64,000 nucleotides of DNA from Saprospiraceae bacterium (GCA_022841345.1 JALHRR010000009.1:1-64000); one strand, 5' to 3'; positions 17,292 through 27,286 are shown, numbered from the stretch's first letter. Translations and numbers: made by a program. Notes: generated by a model not told the origin, from the letters alone.

Positions 17292-19730
17292 TTAGCGCAT
17301 AATAAATTTACCGGATCTCAATACTGAGCTATTACTCAATAATTGGTAAGTGTACATTCCCGCCGCTAATTTAGGAATACTCAATCCTGCTTGTTCAGTC
17401 GCTCCGTATAGTCTCTCAGTGTGAACCAATTGACCTACAACATTGTACATCCTGATATGGAATTCAGAGTTTATCGCATGATCGCTTAGCAGCCGATAAT
17501 ATAATTCTCCCGATGTGGGATTGGGAAATAATTGAAATTGTAATGAAGATTTCAATTCTTCATCTGCGCTCAGCAACGGATCATTCACTACAATAACCCT
17601 GAAATCATCAAATGAAAAACCATCAAAATGGTCTTCTTCATCAGAGTGAAATTCAACTCTCAAATAAACCTGAGTTCCCAGATAATCCTTCAAATCAATT
17701 GTTTCAAATACCCAGTCATACTGAAACCCTTCATATACAGGCACACCAAAAGTCATTTCATTAATAGAAGATTTGCTCAATTTTCCGCATAAAGGCTGAA
17801 ACTGAAACCCTGTAGTGGAAGCAGTTATTTGAGCCTTATCATACTCAGGTTCAATGACATATTTTGTTTTAAAAGTAATATAAGCAGCGCGGGCATTTCT
17901 AAGATCTAATGGCTCTCTCAATGTCATGATTGAAGTTTCATTTGACCTGTATGGCTCTGCAATGGTATTGGTGAATGAAAACGGTGGACTGTATGCATCC
18001 TCATCGTTCAGTTTCCAGTTATCGTTACCTTCCTGGGTCCAGGCATTCAGGTTCCATGCACCATCAGCAAATATTTCAAGTTGGTTAGATAAAAATGTCT
18101 TTGATATAGTATCTCTGTGAATATAAAGTCCATTATCCAGCTCTAATACAAACCTGATTTCTTCATCATCCCGGATATCATCATCCAGAAATATCCTGAA
18201 CTCTCCAATCCGGGATTCAAACTGATCCAGTACAATAGTTTGTTTAGGGCTTGCAGATAATATATTTGAACTGAGTGGTTTAACAGATACATTAAATGTC
18301 CCGTCTCTCAATCCTAATCGCTTAATATTGAAGGGAAACCTGTATTCAGTATCATGTGCAAATGATGGACCGGCATCACTGATAATGCCATAATTCCCAA
18401 GCATGGCGGCAGATACTATATTAGTATGCAACATTTCTTTGCATAAGGGTACGATTCTGTTTATTTGGGGCCAAAAACCATCATTCACCACTCCGACTTC
18501 AGGTGTAAAGGCAAATATTTTATTTTTTTCCACTTCTTCACCATACATCCAGTCATCAGAGGATCCATTGGTAAAATAACCAATGGTTTTAGTGTGACTC
18601 ACCAAACCAGCATACATAGAATTATCCCTCAGCATTTCCTGTCCAAATTCCCTGAATGATTTTATATCCACTGTGGGTTCTTTTGTAAATCCCCATGGAT
18701 ATAATAATGCATTTCCAAAAGAATGATAATTAAGTGCAATGTCAAAAGGTACTGTTTCACATAAATGCCTGACAGCACGAACTTCGGATTCAGAGCAGGC
18801 AAAAGGCCCCCTGTATTCATCATGGGCATGATCCGGAGAAGATCCAGTATTATTCAATCCCCAATTGTATTCGTAATTTCTGTTCAGATCCACCCCTTTA
18901 TCAAATACATTATATGATTTGATATTTTTTCGGTGGTTACCACCGCCAGCAGGATTAATCTGCTCATTATAAATGTATCCATCCGGATTGACGATTGGAA
19001 TAAAATACAATTCATAATTATCTACAATGGACCTGACCAGATCATCTTTTTCGTAGTTCTCCAGTAAATACCACATAAAGTACAAAAGCTGGGTAACAGA
19101 AATAGGTTCTCTGGCATGATGCAAACTGGTGTAAAGAATTTTGGGCTTTGGAGTCGGGGTCTGATTACCCGGATTCGATATAACAATTTGGTATATTGGC
19201 TTTCCCGTAAATGTGATAAATTGATTGATAGAGGCTTTTCTTGAAATAAGATGAGGGTACAATGCATTCATTCTATCCAGATGAGAAAGAATTTCTGCAT
19301 ATCTGTGGAATCCAATCATCGAGCCCAAATTAAAATTTACCGGCTGCTCGCCAATAATTTTGCTTCGGTTTTGATTACAATCACCACTTGAACGAGATTC
19401 AATGACTGCAAATTCATCTACAAAATCCGGATTAGTACTTCTTTCAACATAATATTTTGAAACATCATCAATCATTATCTCGTAAGGAATTCCCTTACTT
19501 TCCAACCTGCTTATTTCCGATGCGCTGAAATCACTTTCAAAATATTTTCCTTTTTCATAAAATCCATGAGACAAATCCAGACCGGATTCGAGTAATCTTT
19601 CGGGACCGGAAGCATCCAAAATAATTCTGATACGGCTGGTCTTCACTGATTGGGAATAGCCATATACATTGACTGCAATAATCAATGAGAAAATGAAAAT
19701 GGCTTTTAGTCCTTTAGTAAATATTTGCAT
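17292..19730 (-). CDS. Secreted M14 zinc carboxypeptidase with C-terminal sorting domain (copy 1)
   Basis: 812 residues. Signal peptide to about residue 26, then an N-terminal pro-region (40-130), then the M14 peptidase domain (about 135-440). Zinc ligands are H205 and E208 in HHAREP, with the third His at 336 (NYHSFG). Substrate-site elements are NPDGY at 248-252 and DLNRNY at 281-286. The catalytic Glu is E411 in FTPEVG. A beta-sandwich (about 450-720) binds the domain to a C-terminal Por/type IX sorting domain starting at LFPNPTSGELYYRL, ending SGKFIMR. The product is exported across the outer membrane and trims C-terminal residues from peptides. It is paralogous to the gene at 19920-22337, with 189 bases between. 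Confidence 0.92.
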   Translation of the reverse strand: MQIFTKGLKAIFIFSLIIAVNVYGYSQSVKTSRIRIILDASGPERLLESGLDLSHGFYEKGKYFESDFSASEISRLESKGIPYEIMIDDVSKYYVERSTNPDFVDEFAVIESRSSGDCNQNRSKIIGEQPVNFNLGSMIGFHRYAEILSHLDRMNALYPHLISRKASINQFITFTGKPIYQIVISNPGNQTPTPKPKILYTSLHHAREPISVTQLLYFMWYLLENYEKDDLVRSIVDNYELYFIPIVNPDGYIYNEQINPAGGGNHRKNIKSYNVFDKGVDLNRNYEYNWGLNNTGSSPDHAHDEYRGPFACSESEVRAVRHLCETVPFDIALNYHSFGNALLYPWGFTKEPTVDIKSFREFGQEMLRDNSMYAGLVSHTKTIGYFTNGSSDDWMYGEEVEKNKIFAFTPEVGVVNDGFWPQINRIVPLCKEMLHTNIVSAAMLGNYGIISDAGPSFAHDTEYRFPFNIKRLGLRDGTFNVSVKPLSSNILSASPKQTIVLDQFESRIGEFRIFLDDDIRDDEEIRFVLELDNGLYIHRDTISKTFLSNQLEIFADGAWNLNAWTQEGNDNWKLNDEDAYSPPFSFTNTIAEPYRSNETSIMTLREPLDLRNARAAYITFKTKYVIEPEYDKAQITASTTGFQFQPLCGKLSKSSINEMTFGVPVYEGFQYDWVFETIDLKDYLGTQVYLRVEFHSDEEDHFDGFSFDDFRVIVVNDPLLSADEELKSSLQFQLFPNPTSGELYYRLLSDHAINSEFHIRMYNVVGQLVHTERLYGATEQAGLSIPKLAAGMYTYQLLSNSSVLRSGKFIMR

Positions 19731-19919
19731 GATTCAAATGTAATGAATAAGAACTCAATCCTATTCAAAAAAGTATATAGTTTTTTTACATTTGATTGTT
19801 AACAAACCAATTACATTAGCCTGAATATTGATGTTTTTGTTAAAAGATGAATACAGAATTAATCCCTGAAACCCAATTCAGGATAGATATATTCACTAAA
19901 GAGAAGAAATCTTTGCAGA

Positions 19920-22337
19920 TTAACGGATAATCAATTTTCCAGATTCCGAATTGCTGGATCCCTCAGCCATCACTTTATAAGTGTACAAACCACTCTGAAG
20001 TTGTGGTATATTCAATGGAGCCATAGACACTGAAGGCTCAATGGTAGTAGAAAACACCTGCTGTCCTAAAGTATTATACATGAATAGCCTTGTTGTCTTA
20101 TTATTATGAAATACAGGACTCCAGTGATAGAATAATGTTGTGCTGGCAGGATTTGGATACAGTTTAAAGGAACTAAAATCTGTTACTTCCTGATCCGTAG
20201 AAGTGCGCTCCTTAAAAGCAACAATTTTGAAATCATCAAAATGAAAACCATCCATTTCAACACTCTCATCAGCGTACAATCCAAATTTCAGATGCAGCAT
20301 ACCTCCCACAAATTGCTCCAGATCAATTATCTCCAGAACCCATTCACTCTGGAAACCATCATAAACCGGATTGCCTTCATCCTGCAAAATGGAACCTACT
20401 TTTGTAAATTTCCCGCAGAGAGGTATATAATTAAAGCCATTGCTGGAGCCTAATAACTGTACGTAGTCATGACTGGGTTCAATAGCCCATTTTGCTCTGA
20501 AAGATAAATATGCAGCTTCTGCATCCCTAAGATCAACTGGCTCACTCAATTTGAACTCATTGTTTACACCGCTGTAATAATTTCGGTTTGGAGAATCTGA
20601 GAAACTGCTGGGAGGTGAATAGAAAACAAAATCATCTACAAACCAGCTTGTGTTTACCGGTTCAATCCAGTTGCCCATTGATAAGCCCGAATCATATAAC
20701 AATTCAACATTTGCTCCTTTGAAAATTTTTGTAATGGTATCGGAATGAATAAAGAGTCCGTTATCCACTTCCAGGATATATGAAATTTCTTCACCGATAT
20801 TGATATCTGATCTGATTTGATAAGGAATAGATGCTTCTTTAATTTCAAACTGGCCTAAGAACAAATTGACAGGGTTTCCGACATAAGTAAAATGATTGGT
20901 ATTTGGAATCATGGATACTCTGAAATTACCTCCTCTTAGTCCCAGTCTGTCTAACTGAAACTGAGCATTGTGGTCAAATCCACCGATGTATTTAGGCGAT
21001 TGATCAATAAGCTTTGAATATGAGCCCAGCATCGCCACTGAAGCAATATTGCTGTAAAGCATATTATTGCATAATCCTCTTATTTTGGAAATATGAGGCC
21101 AGAAACCTCCATCATCCGAACTCCCGATTTCAGGTGTAAATGCAAATATTTTCTTTTTCAATTGAGTTTGTTCACCGTACATCCAGTCATCAGAGGAGCC
21201 ATTGGTGAAGTAACCCACAGATTCAACTTCAAATGATCTTCCTACCTGGTACAAATTATCGCGTGTCAATTCATACGCGATTGAATATAGTGCTTTCAAA
21301 TCTGAGGGTGGAACACTGGAATATCCGAATGGCAATAACATAGCATCTCCATAAGCATGGAAATTCAGGGCAATTTCAAAAGGTACACTTCTGCATAGCC
21401 ATTGGATAGCTTGTACTTCGGGCTCGGATGCTTCAGAAGGCCCTCTGTACAGCTCAGATCCGGGAGAAGGAGAAGATCCGATATTATCAAATCCCCAATT
21501 GTAGGAATAGTTTCTATTTAAATCAACACCGACTTCCTGACCATTAAGCTTACTTCTGTTCTTTCTGTGTAATCCCCCTCCATTTGGAAACTGTTGTTGA
21601 TTCAGGAGATATCCATCCGGATTGACGATCGGAACAAAATAAATTTCATTGTTGTCAACCAATGCTTTTATAAATGGATTTTTGTAATAATTTTCAAGCA
21701 TATACCACATGAAATAAATCATCTGGGAAACAGACATCGGTTCTCTTGCATGATGCAACGCTGTATGTAATATTTTAGGCTCACTGCTTTCATCAACCTC
21801 GGGATTGTCGGAAATTTTAACCATCCAGATCGGATTCCCTCTTTCGGTCCTGTAATTACTGATTTGAGTCATTGTTGAAATGATATCCGGAAACTTGCGT
21901 TGCATTTCATCTAATTGCTCAATGATCTCACTATATTGAAAAAATCCGCCCATATTTCCCAACTGAAAATTTACAGGTTCTGTGAGGTCAATCCCTAAAT
22001 TCGGTGGATAGCAACCATGGCGGTTTCTTGAATGGATATGTTCATGTTCAACAGGTGGATAAAGGTTTTGAGTAGCATAAAATGCACCAAGATCTTCAAT
22101 TAAGATATCTACTGTAAAACCTGCATTTTTAATAAGATCTAATTCCACAGAAGAAAACTCTGCTTCATAAAATCTGTTTTTCATCAAATGTCCATGGCTG
22201 ACATCTATACCTAGTTTAAGAATATCATTCATCTCCTTACCGCGAATATCGATTCGGGCTTTGCTATAAGTATGGACTTGTTGAGCGGAGGAATGTAAGC
22301 AAAAGAATAGTACTAAGAATAAATAAATATGCTTCAC
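19920..22337 (-). CDS. Secreted M14 zinc carboxypeptidase with C-terminal sorting domain (copy 2)
   Basis: 805 residues, with the same architecture as its downstream paralogue: signal peptide to about residue 18, pro-region, M14 catalytic domain with HHAREPMS (zinc His and Glu), NPDGYL, DLNRNYSYNWG, the third-ligand block NFHAYGDA and catalytic Glu in FTPEIG, then a beta-sandwich and a type IX sorting domain from KLYPNPASTTLFYHW to SGKLIIR. The catalytic blocks are nearly identical to copy 1, while the pro-region and sandwich have diverged. This points to an old tandem duplication with possible change of substrate preference. It has its own promoter: TACTTTTG at 22367-22374, about 30 bases before the start. 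Confidence 0.92.
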   Translation of the reverse strand: MKHIYLFLVLFFCLHSSAQQVHTYSKARIDIRGKEMNDILKLGIDVSHGHLMKNRFYEAEFSSVELDLIKNAGFTVDILIEDLGAFYATQNLYPPVEHEHIHSRNRHGCYPPNLGIDLTEPVNFQLGNMGGFFQYSEIIEQLDEMQRKFPDIISTMTQISNYRTERGNPIWMVKISDNPEVDESSEPKILHTALHHAREPMSVSQMIYFMWYMLENYYKNPFIKALVDNNEIYFVPIVNPDGYLLNQQQFPNGGGLHRKNRSKLNGQEVGVDLNRNYSYNWGFDNIGSSPSPGSELYRGPSEASEPEVQAIQWLCRSVPFEIALNFHAYGDAMLLPFGYSSVPPSDLKALYSIAYELTRDNLYQVGRSFEVESVGYFTNGSSDDWMYGEQTQLKKKIFAFTPEIGSSDDGGFWPHISKIRGLCNNMLYSNIASVAMLGSYSKLIDQSPKYIGGFDHNAQFQLDRLGLRGGNFRVSMIPNTNHFTYVGNPVNLFLGQFEIKEASIPYQIRSDINIGEEISYILEVDNGLFIHSDTITKIFKGANVELLYDSGLSMGNWIEPVNTSWFVDDFVFYSPPSSFSDSPNRNYYSGVNNEFKLSEPVDLRDAEAAYLSFRAKWAIEPSHDYVQLLGSSNGFNYIPLCGKFTKVGSILQDEGNPVYDGFQSEWVLEIIDLEQFVGGMLHLKFGLYADESVEMDGFHFDDFKIVAFKERTSTDQEVTDFSSFKLYPNPASTTLFYHWSPVFHNNKTTRLFMYNTLGQQVFSTTIEPSVSMAPLNIPQLQSGLYTYKVMAEGSSNSESGKLIIR

Positions 22338-22366
22338 AGGGGGGATAATTTAGTAGTAAACGCAGG

Positions 22367-22374
22367 CAAAAGTA
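22367..22374 (-). promoter_or_regulatory. -7 promoter element for M14 copy 2
   Basis: TACTTTTG on the minus strand, a perfect TAnnTTTG, 29 bases upstream of the start codon. The -33 region (TTTCG) is only a partial match. Confidence 0.6.
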
Positions 22375-22600
22375 AGCAACAATCACGTTAAAACGAAATT
22401 ATCATCCTATATTTTTTTTACATATGTTTAAGTGATTAGCAGAAAATGTACACTTGCGGAATAAAACCGGAATTTTATAAAATCAGACATAAGAAAGTCC
22501 ATGCATGTATTTGACTAGAAACCAATTATTTATAGCCTTATTTACCTTAATCATCAAAGTGATATGTCAATACTTATTAATTCTGATAGATAAATTAAAC

Positions 22601-22637
22601 TAATTTTGTGCCCTGAAATACATCTTAAGGGCACAAA
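22601..22637 (+). promoter_or_regulatory. Thiolase promoter and overlapping 5'-leader inverted repeat
   Basis: A -7 element TAATTTTG lies at 22601-22608. Overlapping it is a perfect 10-bp inverted repeat, TTTGTGCCCT (22605-22614) and AGGGCACAAA (22628-22637), with a 13-base gap. This places the repeat over the promoter and transcription start, a classical operator position, or makes a hairpin at the 5' end of the mRNA. The remaining 22338-22600 stretch shows nothing else apart from the M14 promoter. Confidence 0.55.
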
Positions 22638-22684
22638 TATTTGTCTTTCTAAGGTTCTATCATTAAATCAATTAAGTCTTATAT

Positions 22685-23866
22685 ATGAAAGAAGTATTTA
22701 TTGTAGCAGCTAAAAGAACTCCTATGGGGAGTTTTGGAGGTCAGCTGGCAGGCTTTTCAGCAGTGGAGCTGGGTGTTATTGCAACTAAATCTGCCATCGA
22801 ACAAAGTAAAATCAATCCGGATCTGGTAGATGAAATGTTTTATGGAAATGTTTGTTCTGCTAATCTGGGTCAGGCTCCGGCAAGACAAGTTGCACTGAAA
22901 TCAGGAGTTACCAATAAAGTACCTTCTACCACTATAAATAAAGTTTGTGCTTCAGGGATGAAAGCAACTATGATCGGTGCACAATCCATCCAGGCTGGAA
23001 CCAATCGTTTAGTAATTTCGGGAGGAATGGAAAGCATGTCAAATATTCCGTTCTATATGCCAAAAGCAAGATGGGGAGCCAAATATGGTCATGCTGAATT
23101 ACTGGACGGATTACAAAAAGATGGATTGACAGATGCTTATGATCATCAGGCAATGGGATTCTGCGGTGATGCAACAGCTACAAAATATGACATCAGCAGA
23201 GAAGCCCAGGATGCATATGCTATCAGGTCATACGAGCGTGCAGCTGAAGCCGCTAAATCAGGCAAATTCGAAAATGAAATTGCTCCGGTATCCATTCCTC
23301 AAAAAGGAAAAGATCCATTAGTTATGGTCGAAGATGAGGAATTCAAAAATGTAAGATTTGATAAAATTCCCGGTTTAAGACCTGTATTCAGCAAGGATGG
23401 AACAGTTACAGCGGCAAATGCCTCTACTATCAATGACGGCGCTGCAACACTGATCCTGGCCAGTGCGGACTACGTAAAAGAACATCAATTAAAACCACTT
23501 GCCAAAATAGTTTCCTTCGCTGATGCTGCTCATGAACCGGAATGGTTTACAACGGCTCCTGTTGAAGCAGCACAAAAAGCACTGAAAAATGCAGGTTTGA
23601 GCATTGATAATATTGATTACTTTGAAGTGAATGAAGCATTCGCAGTCGTGGCTCAGGTTTTTGCCAAATCTCTGAATGTTGATGAAAATAAAATGAATAT
23701 CAATGGAGGCGCTGTTGCTCTGGGCCATCCACTGGGTTGTTCAGGTGCAAGAATTCTGGTAACGCTGATTAATGTACTAAAAAATAATGGTGGAAATTAT
23801 GGCCTGGCAGCTATCTGTAATGGAGGAGGCGGAGCTTCCGCTATGATCATTCAAAATATGGATTGA
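22685..23866 (+). CDS. Acetyl-CoA C-acetyltransferase (thiolase)
   Basis: 393 residues, the usual thiolase length. It catalyses reversible condensation of two acetyl-CoA, or the thiolytic step of beta-oxidation. The nucleophilic Cys is C88 in NKVCASGMKA. The NEAFAVVAQ motif, H348 in GGAVALGHPLGCSGAR and C378 in CNGGGGAS complete the active site. It is a soluble cytosolic tetramer by family. It is transcribed alone, with a promoter and inverted repeat upstream and a shared terminator downstream. The biosynthetic (AtoB/PhaA) and degradative (FadA) types cannot be separated safely by eye. The lack of neighbouring fad genes favours the first. Confidence 0.93.
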   Translation: MKEVFIVAAKRTPMGSFGGQLAGFSAVELGVIATKSAIEQSKINPDLVDEMFYGNVCSANLGQAPARQVALKSGVTNKVPSTTINKVCASGMKATMIGAQSIQAGTNRLVISGGMESMSNIPFYMPKARWGAKYGHAELLDGLQKDGLTDAYDHQAMGFCGDATATKYDISREAQDAYAIRSYERAAEAAKSGKFENEIAPVSIPQKGKDPLVMVEDEEFKNVRFDKIPGLRPVFSKDGTVTAANASTINDGAATLILASADYVKEHQLKPLAKIVSFADAAHEPEWFTTAPVEAAQKALKNAGLSIDNIDYFEVNEAFAVVAQVFAKSLNVDENKMNINGGAVALGHPLGCSGARILVTLINVLKNNGGNYGLAAICNGGGGASAMIIQNMD

Positions 23867-23896
23867 TCACTCTATCTGAATTAAACATATATGATT

Positions 23897-23936
23897 GGGC
23901 GAAGGTGGATTACTGCTTTCGCCCATTTTTTTTTTT
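23897..23936. terminator. Bidirectional terminator between thiolase and sugar transferase
   Basis: GGGCGAA / TTCGCCC stem with a 14-base loop, followed by a 12-base near-pure T tract on the plus strand. It lies between convergent genes. Confidence 0.85.
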
Positions 23937-23969
23937 GCGGATAATTTGTACCAGTTGAATTACAATCTT

Positions 23970-25388
23970 CTACTTTCCTTTCCCTTGTAACAACACGAGT
24001 ACTGTATAAAACAAGATTTTAAAATCCAGTGCCAATGACATATTCTCGATGTACAGGATATCAAATTTCAGCCGCTGAATCATTTCATCTACTGAAGAGG
24101 CATATCCGTATTTTACCTGACCCCATGAAGTGATTCCGGGGCGAACTTTTAAAAGTTGCTTATAATGAGGCGCTCTTTCCATGATGAGTGAAATGTAATA
24201 CTGACGTTCAGGTCTGGGGCCTACCAAAGACATATCTCCTTTCAACACATTCCAGAATTGAGGCAATTCATCCAGTCTCCACTTTCTCATCACACCGCCA
24301 AATGGAGTGCATCTGTCATCCGTCACTGTAGATAATTGTGGTCCGTGCGCTTCAGCATCCAGATACATTGACCTGAATTTAAAGATATAAAATGGTTTGC
24401 TGTTCAATCCTATCCTTTCCTGTTTATACAAGATCGGTCCGGGTGAGGAAAATCTTACTCTGACAGCCACGTAGGCATATAAAGGGGACAGCAGCAATAG
24501 CAAAATTCCACTAACAACAATATCTATCAAGCGCTTGATCAATTTTTGCCAATGTGGCATCAGTGACTGTTCGATTTGGATCAGGACTGCTCCATATACC
24601 TGGGTCATCTTTACATTCCCCAGCATGATATCGTACATATCCGGAATAATCTTGATCAAAATTTTATTGCTGTAATCAAAGAGGATGTTAAGAATCTCCT
24701 TCAATTTATTATGCTCAGAGGTTTCGATAGCAATTATTACTTCCTCGATCTGATGTTGCACAATAATATCTTCCAGTTGAGATATTCCTCCTATTTTGCT
24801 TAGATACTGATCCAGTTCATTCGTGCTGTTACCATTGGCATCAATAAAACCTACAAATTTATATCCCAAACCTTTTTCACGGCTTGTAATCTCCTTGTAC
24901 ATCTCAATGGCATTTTCATTTCCACCGATGATGATAGTATTGAAAAATACTTTCCCATTTTTCAACCTTCTGTTTGCTCTGGTCAACCAAAACATCCTTG
25001 CAGTGGCTGTAATCAGAAAATGGAGCGCAAATAGCTGGAAGAATGAGGACATATAATCCCTCCCACTCCCAAAAAAATCATCCATCACAAGGGTGGAGAA
25101 CAGAAAGAAAACTCCGGTAAAACTCAGAAAGAAAGTTCTTCTAAGTGTAGCGAGTCTGGAAAGTCTGTAAATATCAGTGTAATCATCAAAAATTGCATAA
25201 TACAGGAACCAGGCGGTTGGAATCAACAATGAAGTTAGATAAAACTGATTCAAAACACTCTCAGACCAGGTACCAATTGAATCAAATCCACCCTGAAGCA
25301 TTACAAAAAAAACAGACCAGGCTGATAAAGCAGCCAAAAAGTCCAGAAATATATAAATATAGGTGTCTAAGCGACGTTGGTTGAGCAT
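23970..25388 (-). CDS. Undecaprenyl-phosphate sugar phosphotransferase (WbaP/WcaJ type)
   Basis: 472 residues. The N-terminal half has four to five membrane spans plus a CoA-binding-like Rossmann segment (NTIIIGGNENAIEMYKEI). A further span leads to the C-terminal bacterial sugar transferase domain (about 280-472), with KQERIGLNSKPFYIFKFRSM, RKWRLDELPQFWNVLKGDMS and LVGPRPE. It transfers a hexose-1-phosphate to undecaprenyl phosphate at the inner membrane, starting exopolysaccharide or O-antigen units. It is last in a five-gene minus-strand run starting at alaS, 3 bases after the lipoprotein stop. No other polysaccharide genes are adjacent, so the polymer is unknown. Confidence 0.92.
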   Translation of the reverse strand: MLNQRRLDTYIYIFLDFLAALSAWSVFFVMLQGGFDSIGTWSESVLNQFYLTSLLIPTAWFLYYAIFDDYTDIYRLSRLATLRRTFFLSFTGVFFLFSTLVMDDFFGSGRDYMSSFFQLFALHFLITATARMFWLTRANRRLKNGKVFFNTIIIGGNENAIEMYKEITSREKGLGYKFVGFIDANGNSTNELDQYLSKIGGISQLEDIIVQHQIEEVIIAIETSEHNKLKEILNILFDYSNKILIKIIPDMYDIMLGNVKMTQVYGAVLIQIEQSLMPHWQKLIKRLIDIVVSGILLLLLSPLYAYVAVRVRFSSPGPILYKQERIGLNSKPFYIFKFRSMYLDAEAHGPQLSTVTDDRCTPFGGVMRKWRLDELPQFWNVLKGDMSLVGPRPERQYYISLIMERAPHYKQLLKVRPGITSWGQVKYGYASSVDEMIQRLKFDILYIENMSLALDFKILFYTVLVLLQGKGK

Positions 25389-25391
25389 TTA

Positions 25392-26261
25392 TCAGAGATG
25401 AATTAACTTAACATTATCAATAAAAGCTCGTTGAGGCTGACCTTCCTTCGCAGGGTCATAAGATGTGCTGAATATGATCCTGTATCCCTTTTTTCTAAAA
25501 CCCCGAACTTCTTCATTGAATCTGACATACACTTTATTCCATCCCACTCTGGGTAAAAGCTGAAGTTTAAAGTACTTCTCTGTAGGCTGACCCGGATTAA
25601 ACATTTCTAAACCAATGAATAATGGTACTTCGGCATAATAATCCATTTCCAAAAAAATAGCTTCTCCTGAAACCGGAAGATCTTCATATATAAAGGTTGT
25701 TCCCACTTCATTCACCGGACTAGCCTCAGATACCTCCATTTTACCTGAGCGGGTACCTTCTTTAACAAATTCAGAACTGACTTCCAGCCTGGTATTCGTG
25801 TTATTATCGACATCATGTGTAAAGATATGATTGGATTCAAAATCTTCAATGAATTTGAAAGTAGTTTTTGAGTTGTATCTTAAGACAGGATATAAAGTGT
25901 CAGTCCTCCCGGCTTTCAATTCTTTGTTAATTACAATGCTATCGTACATTGGATAAATAGATATCAGTTCATCAATAGCATTTTCTCTGATGCCTCCGAA
26001 TATCCTGAAATTTGTCAATCCTTCAGCCAACACCGGATATGCGCGACCCGGTTCGTAAACACCCAAAAAATTTAAATCTGCATACATCCAGGCTTCTGTC
26101 ACCTGATGTGAATTTGAACCCTGAGCCAATGTTACTTCTTTCTGAAAGGGAGCTATGTAGACGTAGGCAGGAATTTGTTCAGGGTTATTGAAGTCTTTGC
26201 AAGACAATCCCAGGAACATAGCGCTAAATAGTAAACAAATATTAAGAGTAGTATTTTTCAT
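25392..26261 (-). CDS. Hypothetical lipoprotein, possible carbohydrate-associated
   Basis: 289 residues with a lipoprotein signal (FLGLSC, Cys at 21). The mature part is beta-rich. The C-terminal half, from FIEDFESNHIFT to the end FIDNVKLIHL, resembles jelly-roll sandwich domains that close with FDNVxL-type strands. The family is not recognised by name. Tight spacing to the Gfo/Idh gene upstream (20 bases) and the sugar transferase downstream (3 bases) suggests a role at the envelope linked to polysaccharide export or sensing, but this is inference from position only. Confidence 0.75.
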   Translation of the reverse strand: MKNTTLNICLLFSAMFLGLSCKDFNNPEQIPAYVYIAPFQKEVTLAQGSNSHQVTEAWMYADLNFLGVYEPGRAYPVLAEGLTNFRIFGGIRENAIDELISIYPMYDSIVINKELKAGRTDTLYPVLRYNSKTTFKFIEDFESNHIFTHDVDNNTNTRLEVSSEFVKEGTRSGKMEVSEASPVNEVGTTFIYEDLPVSGEAIFLEMDYYAEVPLFIGLEMFNPGQPTEKYFKLQLLPRVGWNKVYVRFNEEVRGFRKKGYRIIFSTSYDPAKEGQPQRAFIDNVKLIHL

Positions 26262-26281
26262 ATTTTATATAACGCATATTT

Positions 26282-27286
26282 TTAATGGATGGATATACGC
26301 TCATTTCTGGCTAAAATTTCACGCTCGATGGACTGCGCAAGTTCCAGAACCTTAATAGCTTCAGTCACAGGAACTGCCACCGGTGTACCGATCAAAACGG
26401 AATCTCTGAAAGCTCTCAGTTCTTCCAAAATGGCATTCACCTGAGGCACCGCAGGCATTTCCATGGATACTTTCTTTTTGGCTTCAGGCAGATCAAGATC
26501 AAAATAAAACTTTCCATCGACCTGCGCCTGAGATTCATCCTCCAGCTGAACTATTTGAAGTTGCTTTTCAAGAAAGTCCATAGAAATATAAGTGTCTCTT
26601 TGAAAAAGTCTGATTTTACGCATTCTTTTCAGGGCCAGTCTGCTGGCAGTGATATTAGCCACACAGCCATTTTCAAACTCAAGACGCACATTGCTAATGT
26701 CCGGGGTACTGCTGACCACACACACTCCACTTGCGCTGATCTTGCTGATTGGGGAAGGAACCATATGCAATATCAGATCCAGATCATGAATCATCAGGTC
26801 CAATACGACAGACACATCTGTACCTCTCGGATTGAATTCCGCCAATCGGTGTGCTTCTATAAATAATGGCTGAATCTCCTTACCCTTCATGGCCAGAAAG
26901 GCCGGATTGAAGCGTTCAACGTGGCCTACTTGAGCGATTACCTGATAGTCTTCAATCAAATTTTGCAATTTATATCCATCTTCCAAATCTGATACTACAG
27001 GTTTTTCGATGAAAACATGCTTGCCTCGGGAAATGACTTTCTCTGCAACCTTGAAATGTGCAGATGTGGGGGCGACAACGTCTATGGCTTCTGAGTCTTT
27101 GATTATTTCCTCAAGATCAAAATATGGTTTCACTCCAAATGCTTCTGCAACCTTTGAAGTCACGGCTGCATCCAAATCATATACGCCGGTAATATCTGCA
27201 TCTTCCAATTGCTGAAGACATTTCAGATGAATTTTACCCAGGTGTCCCAGACCCACCAACCCAATCTGCAATCTTTTATTAATCAT
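26282..27286 (-). CDS. Gfo/Idh/MocA-family oxidoreductase
   Basis: 334 residues. The N-terminal Rossmann fold begins IGLVGLGHLGKIHLKCL. The family EKP motif is in HVFIEKPVVSD at about residue 92-97, and the C-terminal alpha/beta domain includes DLMIHDLDLIL with the conserved His-Asp. It is an NAD(P)-dependent dehydrogenase, probably acting on a nucleotide sugar or cyclic polyol given the sugar transferase in the same operon, but the substrate is not readable. The start overlaps the stop of the upstream small membrane protein by 8 bases, indicating translational coupling. Confidence 0.88.
   Translation of the reverse strand: MINKRLQIGLVGLGHLGKIHLKCLQQLEDADITGVYDLDAAVTSKVAEAFGVKPYFDLEEIIKDSEAIDVVAPTSAHFKVAEKVISRGKHVFIEKPVVSDLEDGYKLQNLIEDYQVIAQVGHVERFNPAFLAMKGKEIQPLFIEAHRLAEFNPRGTDVSVVLDLMIHDLDLILHMVPSPISKISASGVCVVSSTPDISNVRLEFENGCVANITASRLALKRMRKIRLFQRDTYISMDFLEKQLQIVQLEDESQAQVDGKFYFDLDLPEAKKKVSMEMPAVPQVNAILEELRAFRDSVLIGTPVAVPVTEAIKVLELAQSIEREILARNERISIH

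Noticed and set aside
17926-18659. Plus-strand open frames inside the M14 gene
   Set aside because: They are antisense shadows of a strong coding gene with clear motifs on the other strand.
19735-19742. TACATTTG promoter-like box ahead of M14 copy 1
   Set aside because: It lies only 4 bases before the start codon, which would make a leaderless mRNA; the spacing to a TTTG is 23 bases, so it is not listed as a promoter.
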